Below are positions 1 through 6,721 of a DNA stretch of 19,702 nt, piece by piece. Source of the DNA: an uncultured Verrucomicrobiota bacterium (GTDB taxonomy: Bacteria; Verrucomicrobiota; Verrucomicrobiia; Chthoniobacterales; SZAS-18). The notes under the pieces are model-generated. The model was not told the DNA's origin. It saw only the letters and a program-made list of their open reading frames with translations, and made no database searches. The position numbers and the translations under genes were made by a program. The DNA is taken from NCBI GenBank assembly GCA_937871685.1, contig CALMOL010000174.1, positions 2,190 through 21,891 on the forward strand. Reading direction: 5' to 3'. The stretch's first letter is position 1. Each line of letters opens with the position of its first letter.

Positions 1-119
1 TTGCCCCCCGGGGCTCCCCCCCCCGGGGGGGGGCGCGTTTGCGCTGCCCCGCCCCACTCCAAGTTTCCGCGACGCGCCCCGCGCTGGACGCCGGCCCCGC
101 TTGGCCCGACTGGAAGGGC

Positions 120-1469
120 ATGGCCGAGATCGCCGAGAAACCCATCACCGTCGGGCGCAATGCCTTCCTCGTCGGCGTCCACGTGGGCAACGACACGAAG
201 ATCGAGGGCCAGAACCTGCTCGACGAACTGGCGGAGCTGACCGACACGCTCGGCCTGCCCATCGTGGGCCGGCGCCTCGTCAAGATCCTCCGGCCGCAGG
301 CCAAGTTCTACATCGGCTCCGGCAAGGCCGAGGAACTCGCCCTCGAGGCCAAGGCGCTGGACGCCGGCGTGATCATCGTGGACCACGAGCTCACGCCCGC
401 GCAGCAGCGGAATCTCGAGCAGCTTTCCGGCGTGGCCGTGATCGACCGCGAGGAGGTCATCCTCGACATCTTCGCGCGCCGCGCCCAAACCCGCGAGGCG
501 CGCCTCCAAGTCGCCCTGGCGATGGCGCAGTATTCCCTGCCCCGCCTCACCCGCGCGTGGGGCCACTTGAATCGCCAGCAGGGCGGCGGCCTCGGCGGCA
601 AGGGCGAGGGCGAGTCCCAGTTGGAAATCGACCGCCGCCTCACGCGCCGCCGCATCGAGAAGCTGCACGAGGAGCTGGCCGAGGTGCGCGCCCAGCGCGC
701 CACTCAGCGCAAGCGCCGCCAGCGCATCCCCCTGCCGCGCGCGTCCATCGTGGGCTACACGAACGCCGGCAAGTCCTCGCTGCTGCGTGCCCTCACCGGC
801 GCGGAGGTCTTCATCGAGGACAAGCTCTTCGCCACGCTCGACCCGACGACACGCCGCGTGACCCTGCCGAGCGGCCAAACGCTCCTGCTCACCGACACGG
901 TGGGCTTCGTGCGCAAGCTGCCCCACCGGCTCGTGGAAGCCTTCAAGGCCACGCTCGAGGAAGCCATGCTGGCCGACTTCCACATCCACGTCCTCGACGC
1001 GAACGACCCCGAGGTCTTCACCTTCCACCGCACCACGCTCGACGTGCTCAGCGAGCTGGGCGCCGACGCGAAGCGCACGCTCACGGTCTTCAACAAGGTG
1101 GACCTCCTGCCCTCGTCCGAGGAGCGGGCGTCGCTGCGTCGGCACTTCCCGGACGCGCTCTTCATCTCGACAAGGACCGGCGAGGGCCTAGAAGAATTGC
1201 TCCACCGCTGCGGCGAGCTGCTGGCCGACCAACCCTCGGTGCTTGCCCTCGTGCTCCCCCACGAGCGCGGCGACCTCCTTCCCCTCCTCTACCGCCACGG
1301 CAAGGTGCTCGACCAAAGTGCGCACGACAACGGGATGCACCTCCACGCCCTGATCCCCCCTCGGCTGCGGGAGCAATTCGCCCCCTTCATCGTGCCGTCC
1401 ACCGGGGAAGATGCCTTGGAGACCGAAGAGGAAATCGAGGAGGAAAGAGTCACGCTTCCCGTCCGCTGA
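120..1469 (+). CDS. hflX: GTPase HflX (ribosome-associated, 50S-binding)
   Basis: Translates to a 449-residue HflX, close to the usual 420-450 residues. HflX binds the large ribosomal subunit and in known cases splits stalled or heat-damaged ribosomes using GTP; it acts in the cytoplasm. The N-terminal HflX domain is followed by the glycine-rich linker signature GLGGKGEGESQLEIDRR (about residues 155-171). The G domain follows: G1 GYTNAGKS at 212-219, G3 DTVGF at 259-263 and G4 NKVD at 325-328, all intact. A C-terminal extension with an acidic tail (EEEIEEE) ends the protein. I start at ATG 120 because GGAAGGG lies just upstream and the conserved N-terminus begins soon after; an in-frame extension to position 39 is possible but reads as non-conserved. 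It converges on the minus-strand plsC gene. I see no hfq or other usual neighbour in the window. Confidence 0.96.
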   Translation: MAEIAEKPITVGRNAFLVGVHVGNDTKIEGQNLLDELAELTDTLGLPIVGRRLVKILRPQAKFYIGSGKAEELALEAKALDAGVIIVDHELTPAQQRNLEQLSGVAVIDREEVILDIFARRAQTREARLQVALAMAQYSLPRLTRAWGHLNRQQGGGLGGKGEGESQLEIDRRLTRRRIEKLHEELAEVRAQRATQRKRRQRIPLPRASIVGYTNAGKSSLLRALTGAEVFIEDKLFATLDPTTRRVTLPSGQTLLLTDTVGFVRKLPHRLVEAFKATLEEAMLADFHIHVLDANDPEVFTFHRTTLDVLSELGADAKRTLTVFNKVDLLPSSEERASLRRHFPDALFISTRTGEGLEELLHRCGELLADQPSVLALVLPHERGDLLPLLYRHGKVLDQSAHDNGMHLHALIPPRLREQFAPFIVPSTGEDALETEEEIEEERVTLPVR

Positions 1470-1543
1470 CCGCCGCCAGCCAATTGTGGCGCCACTGCCT
1501 TCTTGGCTACCGCCTCTCCGGCCCCTTCCGGCGGGCCGCCAGC

Positions 1544-1568
1544 GCTCTCCGGGAACACGCCGGAGAGC
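1544..1568. terminator. Stem-loop between convergent hflX and plsC
   Basis: A perfect 9-bp inverted repeat, GCTCTCCGG (1544-1552) and CCGGAGAGC (1560-1568), with a 7-nt loop. It lies 75 nt after the hflX stop and 135 nt after the plsC stop, the usual place for a shared terminator. There is no T-run directly after it on either strand, so it is not a canonical intrinsic terminator. The rest of the 233-nt gap (1470-1702) shows nothing else. Confidence 0.35.
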
Positions 1569-1702
1569 CAGAGGGAGAAATTTGCCCCTCTCCCTTGCCT
1601 CGCGCCCCTGCGCCGGAATGAAAGACTCCGAGAGCTAGGCAAATTCTGGACGGGGAAGGTTTTTCTTTTCCTCGCTCTTGTAGGTTTGATCGCGCTTCGG
1701 GA

Positions 1703-2500
1703 TCAGGGGAAAACAGCCGCTTGGGGGAGATCACGGCCGCGTTCCTCAGAAGCAGCGGTGGCGGGCACGCCTTGGTCGGCATCGGAGAAGCCGGGCCATG
1801 TCAGGGCGCGGATGGCGTTCATCACGCGCTCGGAGGCGCGCTGGTAGGCGTCTTTCTCGCGCGGGGGGAAATCGGCGGCCGTGAACTGGATCGACTCCCC
1901 CACGCGGATGGCTACGGGATGCGCCCGCAACCGGCCGTGGATGGGGTAGGCATTGTAGGCACCGAAGATTCGCATGGGCACCACGGGCGCGAGGGTCTTG
2001 GCGGCCACGAGGCCTAGGCCGGGCTGCGCCGGCTGGAGGCGTCCGTCCTCGGTGCGCCCGCCCTCGGGGAAGATGATGGCGGCGTGGCCGGCGCGCAGGA
2101 TGTTCAGCATGTGCCGCAGCGCGGTGCGGTCGGCGTTTTCCTGGTCCACCGGGATGACGTGGAGGCGGGGGAAGATCTTCCCCGCGATGGGCCACGCCAT
2201 CAGCTCGCGCTTGGCGAGATACACGAAGTCCTGCCGCGGTGAGGCCAGCGACATGAGCGGCGGGTCCAGGTAGCTCTGGTGATTCATCGCCAGGATCACC
2301 GGCCCGGTCAGGGGAATGTGGTGCGATCCCTCGCACTGCCAGGAGAGCGCGCTGCGGGCGAGCAGGCGCGTGAGGCTCATGACGAGCCAGTGCCAGCCGT
2401 TCATGCCCACATCGCACGGAATGCGCGCCAGCGCCGCGGCAGAGATGGTGGGAGGATCGGGCGCGGCGGTCATGCGGGGAGAGCGCGGAGCCTTCGCCAT
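1703..2500 (-). CDS. plsC: 1-acyl-sn-glycerol-3-phosphate acyltransferase (PlsC family)
   Basis: A 265-residue lysophosphatidic acid acyltransferase of the PlsC/LPLAT family, which transfers an acyl chain to lysophosphatidic acid to make phosphatidic acid at the inner membrane. The catalytic HX4D motif is NHQSYLD with His74 and Asp79. The substrate-binding motif is FPEGGRT (144-150), where Gly replaces the more common Thr of FPEGTR. The hydrophobic stretch WHWLVMSLTRLLA before the first motif could anchor it to the membrane. The ATG at 2500 is preceded on its strand by GAGAGTGAG, a weak ribosome site; an in-frame Met at 2473 has none. The last 40 or so residues are charged and not conserved. 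The neighbouring SRPBCC gene is 94 nt upstream on the same strand. The specific acyl acceptor cannot be told from sequence. Confidence 0.9.
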   Translation of the reverse strand: MAKAPRSPRMTAAPDPPTISAAALARIPCDVGMNGWHWLVMSLTRLLARSALSWQCEGSHHIPLTGPVILAMNHQSYLDPPLMSLASPRQDFVYLAKRELMAWPIAGKIFPRLHVIPVDQENADRTALRHMLNILRAGHAAIIFPEGGRTEDGRLQPAQPGLGLVAAKTLAPVVPMRIFGAYNAYPIHGRLRAHPVAIRVGESIQFTAADFPPREKDAYQRASERVMNAIRALTWPGFSDADQGVPATAASEERGRDLPQAAVFP

Positions 2501-2594
2501 TCCGCGCTCACTCTCAACCGCGGTTTCGACCCGAGAACGATCGCCACGGACCGCCGCTCGGCCACGGGTCAGTCCTGGCGGCGCGAAGGTCGCG

Positions 2595-3119
2595 TCAGCC
2601 TTCGCAGATCTTTTTCAGCTTGGCGAGGCTCGCGTCGAAGTCCTTCCCAATCCAGCCGTCGAGCCACAGGCCCATCCAGCGAGTGATGGGATTGTTGCCT
2701 AGCTCGCCTTCGCAGGTCCACGTCACGCGCACGGTGGTGGCATCGGCGGCGAGATTCATCGCGCCGGTGGATTTCATGCCGTAGTCGGGGAAGACGAGGT
2801 CGTAGCGCAGGTTGACCGGCGTCACTTCGGTCAGGGTCATGCGGCCGTTGCCCTCGCTCTTGGACTTCCACTCGCTCCACGCGCCGCGCACCGCCTGCTT
2901 GTCGGAATACGAGACGGCCATGCCTGGGTCGCGCTCATACCAAGCACCCCAGGTCTTCCACTCCCGCAGGTCGGCGAGCCGGCGCATCACGCCTTGGCGG
3001 TCGCCTCGGATGGTGATGGAACGCTCGACCCGATACGAGCCAGGGAAGAAAAAACCCGCGCCCGCCGCCAGCCCAGCCAGAAGGACGACGAACAGAACAG
3101 TCTTGAGGAACGTTTTCAT
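2595..3119 (-). CDS. SRPBCC (START-like/polyketide cyclase-like) family protein, membrane anchored
   Basis: A 174-residue protein with an N-terminal hydrophobic segment (about residues 5-27, FLKTVLFVVLLAGLAAGAGF), probably a membrane anchor or uncleaved signal. It is followed by an SRPBCC-type helix-grip domain. The opening strand YRVERSITIRGDRQGVMRRL, the segment LREWKTWGAWYERDP and the closing helix WIGKDFDASLAKLKKICE match the polyketide cyclase/dehydrase-like subgroup that binds hydrophobic ligands. No catalytic residue can be assigned and many members have no known function. A weak AAGG lies eight bases before the ATG. It may be cotranscribed with plsC (94-nt gap). The ligand is unknown. 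Confidence 0.8.
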   Translation of the reverse strand: MKTFLKTVLFVVLLAGLAAGAGFFFPGSYRVERSITIRGDRQGVMRRLADLREWKTWGAWYERDPGMAVSYSDKQAVRGAWSEWKSKSEGNGRMTLTEVTPVNLRYDLVFPDYGMKSTGAMNLAADATTVRVTWTCEGELGNNPITRWMGLWLDGWIGKDFDASLAKLKKICEG

Positions 3120-3449
3120 GCTGGCCTTGCTATCGCGAGGGCGGGAAGCGAGGCAATAGACCTCTTTCTCAATAGGTCGTGACCACTGCGGTTGGTCAGT
3201 GAAAAGGGGAGCGTGGGCGTCCCACCGGGCGGATGTCCCGAGGGTGCGGCGGCGGGACGCCGCCTGATGCGGGCGGGACGCCCACGCTCCCTTTTCACCG
3301 AGCTCTCGCGGGCGTGGGCGAAAAAAGCGCTTCTATTGCGCAGCAGATCCTAATTTCTCTGCGCTCCCCTCGGGCATGCAAAGCGAGGACCGGCGAGGAT
3401 TTCCCGGTGTTGGCCCGGCGCGAGGCGGCGTCGGAAATCGCTTGGGCGT
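3120..3449. other. Intergenic region upstream of the SRPBCC gene, with hairpins and a palindromic element
   Basis: This 330-nt gap holds no supportable gene. Reading from the SRPBCC start it contains GACCT/AGGTC arms (3159-3163 and 3174-3178), a perfect 6-bp hairpin TGACCA/TGGTCA (3180-3185 and 3193-3198), and then the long palindromic element listed separately. The minus-strand promoter of the SRPBCC gene should lie in 3120-3200, but I see no good -35/-10 pair. From 3299 to 3449 nothing recognisable remains apart from the short 3' flank of the next minus gene. Confidence 0.5.
3199..3298. repeat. Long imperfect palindromic element (REP-like), about 100 bp
   Basis: The left arm 3199-3223 and the right arm 3275-3298 are reverse complements over 24-25 bases with one single-base bulge (CCCC against CCC); the shared core is GGGACGCCCACGCTCC. 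Inside lies a second hairpin, GGCGGC-GGGAC-GCCGCC (about 3248-3264), so the element can fold into a two-tiered stem-loop. It sits outside genes, as dispersed palindromic elements of the REP/MITE type do. No transposase or clear target-site duplication is visible here. Confidence 0.75.
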
Positions 3450-3867
3450 TCAAGCTTTGCGAGAGGTCTTTTGCACCTTTCCTGCCTTGGGCTTCGCGCC
3501 CTCCTTGGCGGCACGAGCTTTCTCCAGCAGGCGGGTGCCCTTGGCAGCGAGCTTGTCCACAGCGGCCTGGGTCTTCGGCACCGGCTCGCCCCACGCGTGC
3601 GCCTGCAAGGCATGGCGAGTCGGCTTTCCCTCCTCGTCCTGTAGCGGCAACGGCTTGGCACGGCCGTAGTGGCGGCGGAGGAAGGAGCCTTTCCGCCCCA
3701 TCTCTTCGGGCGACATCTCGCGCTCCGGCTTCTTCACGCCGGGCTTGAGGTGCGAGCCCTCCGTCCTGGCAAAGTGCGCTCGACCAGCAGCGGTGAGGCC
3801 TCCCTTCGGATCCTCACGGCGAGCGGCGACTTGGCGGCCCTTGGGTTTGGGGGGGGGCGGTGCTCAT
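3450..3867 (-). CDS. Small basic KGGLTAAGRAHF-type protein (possibly DUF6321), apparent frameshift in a G9 tract
   Basis: The open frame from GTG 3737 to 3450 encodes 95 residues (EEMGRKGSFLRRHYG, GKPTRHALQAHAWGEPVPKT, lysine-rich tail). The same frame continues upstream with equally good sequence, DPKGGLTAAGRAHFARTEGS then HLKPGV, which I recall as the conserved N-terminus of this family (I believe DUF6321; unverified). That frame has no start codon before TGA 3864-3866. An ATG at 3865-3867 sits in another frame and is separated from it only by nine Gs at 3849-3857. Removing one G joins MSTAPPKPKGRQ to the conserved part, giving 138 residues. The ATG overlaps the upstream stop as ATGA, typical of coupled genes. 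The break could be a sequencing indel, a real pseudogene or a phase-variable tract. The function of the family is unknown to me; it is soluble and strongly basic. Confidence 0.65.
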
Positions 3868-4106
3868 GCCGGCCGGGAATGGCGGTCGTCCGCGGAAATC
3901 AGGTCGCCGTCGTGCGCGTGGGCACGCTTCGATTTGGCAGAAGTCGGGGTGGCTTCCTGAGTGAGTTGCTCGCGGCGAGGGCCGTCGGCGTGCTCGGCCT
4001 CGCTGGTTTTTTCCAGGCGGCGTTGCTCATCGGTCGAGAGCGGGGCGGCGGCGTCCGGCTGCGTGGCCGCCGTGCGAGTGCGAGGAGGATTGTCGTGCGG
4101 TTCCAT
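3864..4106 (-). CDS. Hypothetical small hydrophilic protein upstream of the KGGLTAAGRAHF-type gene
   Basis: An 80-residue reading frame starting MEPHDNPPRTRTAATQ and ending SRPA, rich in charged residues and Ala/Thr, with no signal, membrane segment or recognised domain. A GTG at 4154 would add 16 residues but would start inside the tail of the preceding terminator. The main support is its stop codon, which overlaps the natural ATG of the next gene as ATGA (3864-3867), implying translational coupling. It is also in the same frame as that gene beyond the stop, so a single longer protein split by TGA is an alternative. No clear ribosome site precedes the ATG. I do not recognise it. Confidence 0.4.
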   Translation of the reverse strand: MEPHDNPPRTRTAATQPDAAAPLSTDEQRRLEKTSEAEHADGPRREQLTQEATPTSAKSKRAHAHDGDLISADDRHSRPA

Positions 4107-4160
4107 GCCAGGGATTCGCGGCGCGAGACGCGCGTGGCTGGCCCCGATAGGCACGACAAC

Positions 4161-4197
4161 AAAAAGGCCAGCCGCCTCGCAAGAGGCGGCCAGCCTT
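4161..4197 (-). terminator. Strong intrinsic terminator of the secreted-protein unit
   Basis: On the minus strand a 15-bp stem (4164-4178 pairing with 4183-4197, core GCCGCCTC/GAGGCGGC, two G-T wobbles) closes a 4-nt loop and runs directly into TTTTTGTTG. It lies 20 nt past the stop codon at 4218, so it ends the transcript of the two secreted-protein genes. Confidence 0.92.
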
Positions 4198-4217
4198 GGG
4201 AGAGGAAGCAGCTGGCC

Positions 4218-4661
4218 TTACTTGGCCTTCGAGGCGTATTGCAGCACGAAGTGGGCAGAACCGCCGGACTTCGTGCGGGCCATCAGGACCTTGAAGTAGA
4301 ACTGGTCCGTGTAGCCGGGGGTGATGTTGCACACGGCCACGTTGGAATCATCAGTGTCCTTGGAGAGGAACTTGCCGTCGGGGCCGTAATACACCCCGAG
4401 GTCCACGTCAGCGGCCTCCTCGTCACCAGCGGCGACGATTTTGTAGGTGTTGCCGAAGTAGAGGGTGGCCGGATAAATCTTGGTGCCGCCTTGGGGCAGC
4501 ACATCGATGGCACCGTCGCGCACCTGCCAACCGGAGTCGGACAAGGCCTTCATGATGGCGAGCGCGGCGACCTTGGCGCCGTTCTGGCTGGCCAGAAGCT
4601 GGAGCGCGGGCACAGCCGCGAGGGCGAGCGCAGCAACCGCAGGGAGGAGGAAGCGTTTCAT
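4218..4661 (-). CDS. Hypothetical secreted protein (147 aa)
   Basis: The protein begins MKRFLLPAVAALALAAVPAL, a clear signal peptide with likely cleavage after LLA near residue 24. The mature part is about 120 residues, beta-rich in appearance and rich in Gly, Asp and Tyr (TLYFGNTYKIVAAGDEEAAD, DLGVYYGPDGKFLSKD, YTDQFYFKVLMAR), so it could be a small periplasmic or surface beta domain. A single Cys lies in AVCNITPG. I do not recognise a family. ATG 4661 is chosen for the signal peptide; a TTG at 4712 in the same frame would overlap the previous gene and destroy the signal. No Shine-Dalgarno precedes it (leader ends CTTTCTCCC). It follows the 272-residue secreted protein by 47 nt in one unit, and a terminator follows it. 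Confidence 0.8.
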   Translation of the reverse strand: MKRFLLPAVAALALAAVPALQLLASQNGAKVAALAIMKALSDSGWQVRDGAIDVLPQGGTKIYPATLYFGNTYKIVAAGDEEAADVDLGVYYGPDGKFLSKDTDDSNVAVCNITPGYTDQFYFKVLMARTKSGGSAHFVLQYASKAK

Positions 4662-4708
4662 GGGAGAGAAAGGATCAAAAGGGTCAAGGAAAGGGAGAGG
4701 CAGGGCGA

Positions 4709-5527
4709 TCAATTGCCACCGGCGGCGGCCACGAGCTTGGAAGAAGTCTGGTAGAGCTTCTGCACGTCCTCCTTCTTGAGGGTCTCGCCATCCTTGAAGT
4801 CCACGGTCTTCATCATGCCCTCCATCTCGGCCAGGGCAGCCTTCACGAAAGGCAAGTCTTTGGACTTAGCACCGAGCTTGTCGAGCCGCTCCTTAAGGTA
4901 GGCCACCAGCTTGGGCGCGCGAAGCACCTGGGTGCCCTTGGCGTCGTAGTCCTCGGAAAGCGCCATGGTGGCAATGTTCAGGCCGCGCAGCCAGCCGCCC
5001 ACGACGGCAAGGGTCACGGCGTCCTGGTCCTTGTTGGCACTCAGCTCGGCGATGACCGACTCACGAATCGTGGAAAGGATGCCACGAAGCTCGTTCCACT
5101 TGCCGTCCTTGGCGAGGTTGTTGGCTACATCGATGTTCTTCTTGAGCGAGGCGTCGGCCGAGAGCTCGAGGGCCAGCACCTCGATGGCATCGGAAGCCTT
5201 ACGCAGGGCGGCGGCGTCCTTGGCCTGCACGGCGACGAAGGCATCGGCCACGCGCATGCCGAGGTTGACGGCCTTCTGGCCCTTGTCGGCGAACTTCGTG
5301 TTGTAGGGCGCCTTCGTGATGGCAGTGGCGAGCTTGGCGAAGTCCGCCTTCCCGGCGGCACCCTGGAGGGCGGTGAACACCTCCTCGGGGGCGGGGAGGA
5401 CGTAGGCCTCGGTCTTCATCATCTCGGCCGGCGAGATGGCCTTTGGCATCTCGCCCGCGGCGAGAAGCGGGATGGTGGTCAGGGTGAGCGCAGCGGCCCA
5501 GAGGGGGACGGTCAGGGTTTTCTTCAT
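4709..5527 (-). CDS. Hypothetical secreted helical protein (272 aa)
   Basis: Starts MKKTLTVPLWAAALTLTTIP then LLAAGE, a signal peptide ending near residue 23, followed by about 250 residues that look almost wholly alpha-helical and charged. Repeated helices such as DFAKLATAITKAPYN, LRKASDAIEVLALELSADAS and AYLKERLDKLGAKSKDLPF suggest a helical bundle. There is no catalytic motif, lipobox or later membrane segment, and I do not recognise the family. The open frame extends upstream to 5785, but that part lies in non-conserved upstream DNA and would bury the signal peptide, so ATG 5527 is preferred. The leader before it is pure pyrimidine (CTTCCTCCCCTCCTC) with no ribosome site. It is the first gene of the two-gene unit. 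The 254-nt gap before it (5528-5781) should hold its promoter, but I see no clear one. Confidence 0.8.
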   Translation of the reverse strand: MKKTLTVPLWAAALTLTTIPLLAAGEMPKAISPAEMMKTEAYVLPAPEEVFTALQGAAGKADFAKLATAITKAPYNTKFADKGQKAVNLGMRVADAFVAVQAKDAAALRKASDAIEVLALELSADASLKKNIDVANNLAKDGKWNELRGILSTIRESVIAELSANKDQDAVTLAVVGGWLRGLNIATMALSEDYDAKGTQVLRAPKLVAYLKERLDKLGAKSKDLPFVKAALAEMEGMMKTVDFKDGETLKKEDVQKLYQTSSKLVAAAGGN

Positions 5528-5781
5528 GAGGAGGGGAGGAAGTTGAAACAAACAGGAATGCGCGCGTTTTAGCGGGTCAGCGGGCGCATGTCTCGGAAAA
5601 AAGCGCGAACGGCGTGTCATCTGCCTCGTCCGTGCGCCACTGCATCGCTTTCGGCGAGTCTTGGACCCGCCGTTCGATTCTGGCCGAGCGAGATCTTTCG
5701 CAGCCACTAAGCACCCGGCGCAATTCGCGCGGAGGCAGGCAAAGGCCATGACCGCCTGGCCTCCCGACGCAATCACTTGCC

Positions 5782-6597
5782 TCACTGGCCGCCGGGCACG
5801 CTCAGGGCGTCGCGCGCGGCGGGGTCCGTGATGTGTTTATCCAGCAACTTTTGCAGGCCCTTCGCCGCCTTAAACTCAGCGAGGAATACGTTCACCTCCT
5901 TCAGCAGCGCGGTGTTGTTCTTCTTCAAGCCGATTCCCCATTCTTCCGGACTTACCCCTTCCAAGGGGACGACGCTCGTGGTTTCCGGGCTCCGACGATT
6001 GAATTGGACGACGGAAATCCGGTCGTAGATGAATGCATCAGCCTTCCCCTGGATGACTTCCAGCGCGCAGGCGGCCTCGGCCTCAAGAATCAAGGGCTGA
6101 GCCTGCGTGAGCTTCCTCGTGACGAAATCGAAGCCGGTGGTGCCCTTCTTCACGACGATGCGCCGGCCGGGCTTGTCCAATTCCTCGACGGACCGCAGGC
6201 CAGACTTCTTGTTCACCAGCATCGCCAATCCGGTGCTGATGTAGGGATCGGAGAAATCGATCGATTCCTTCCGCTCGGGCGTGATGGTCATGGAGGAAAG
6301 AACGAGATCGATCTGGCCCGTCTTGAGGGCAGGAATGAGGCCGGTGAACTCGTAATTCCGCACCTCCAGCGGACGGCCGAGTTTCGCTGCAAGGGCCTCG
6401 GCGAGATCCACCCCGATGCCGGTGGGCTTGCCCTTCTCATCCGTCATCTCAAACGGGGGATAGGAAAGCTCCATCCCCACGACGAGGGGCTTCGGCTTGG
6501 CTTGAGCGCAAATTGAAGTCGGCCATGCGACGGTCAAGATCGAGCCAAGGGCAAGCCAAAGGCCGAGGCGATGCAAACGAAGGCAGCGAAGGAACAT
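5782..6597 (-). CDS. Periplasmic amino-acid-type substrate-binding protein (SBP_bac_3)
   Basis: A 271-residue solute-binding protein of bacterial extracellular family 3, the periplasmic receptor of polar amino acid ABC transporters. After a signal peptide (LGLWLALGSILTVAWP, cleavage near CAQA) come the family hallmarks: VVGMELSYPPFEMTDEKGKP, TGIGVDLAEALAAKLG, FTGLIPALKTGQIDLVLSSM, TITPERKESIDFSDPY and, in the second lobe, RIVVKKGTTGFDF and GKADAFIYD. It has no lipobox. Permease and ATPase genes are absent from both sides, so it is an orphan receptor here and its ligand is unknown. ATG 6597 is preferred over the in-frame 6642, which lies close to the preceding terminator's T-run. It follows that terminator by 50 nt, so it probably has its own promoter, which I cannot define. 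Confidence 0.9.
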   Translation of the reverse strand: MFLRCLRLHRLGLWLALGSILTVAWPTSICAQAKPKPLVVGMELSYPPFEMTDEKGKPTGIGVDLAEALAAKLGRPLEVRNYEFTGLIPALKTGQIDLVLSSMTITPERKESIDFSDPYISTGLAMLVNKKSGLRSVEELDKPGRRIVVKKGTTGFDFVTRKLTQAQPLILEAEAACALEVIQGKADAFIYDRISVVQFNRRSPETTSVVPLEGVSPEEWGIGLKKNNTALLKEVNVFLAEFKAAKGLQKLLDKHITDPAARDALSVPGGQ

Positions 6598-6647
6598 GGG
6601 CGAGCATCCCGAAAGCGCTCTCAACCGCAACCGCGGTCCCATGGCGA

Positions 6648-6685
6648 CAAAAACAAACCGCCGGACGGCGCGAGCCGTCCGGCGG
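6648..6685 (-). terminator. Strong intrinsic terminator of the TonB receptor gene
   Basis: On the minus strand a perfect 12-bp stem (6658-6669 with 6674-6685, CCGCCGGACGGC) closes a 4-nt loop and is followed by TTTGTTTTTG. It lies 36 nt after the receptor's stop codon and separates that gene from the binding-protein gene. Confidence 0.93.
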
Positions 6686-6721
6686 TCGTGAAGAGCTGAC
6701 TCGAATCAGCAGGAAGCTCGC

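Noticed and set aside
101..1621. 506-codon frame overlapping hflX on the same strand
   Set aside because: Arg/Pro/Ala-rich off-frame translation of hflX with no domain.
3669..4754. Plus-strand frame of 361 codons spanning 3669-4754
   Set aside because: It crosses a strong minus-strand terminator and three minus-strand genes, one with a clear signal peptide, and its own translation is Arg/Gly-rich with no domain.
5700..5770. Imperfect GGAGGC/GCCTCC inverted repeat after the binding-protein gene
   Set aside because: Bulged 9-bp stem with a long loop and no T-run; not good enough to call a terminator.
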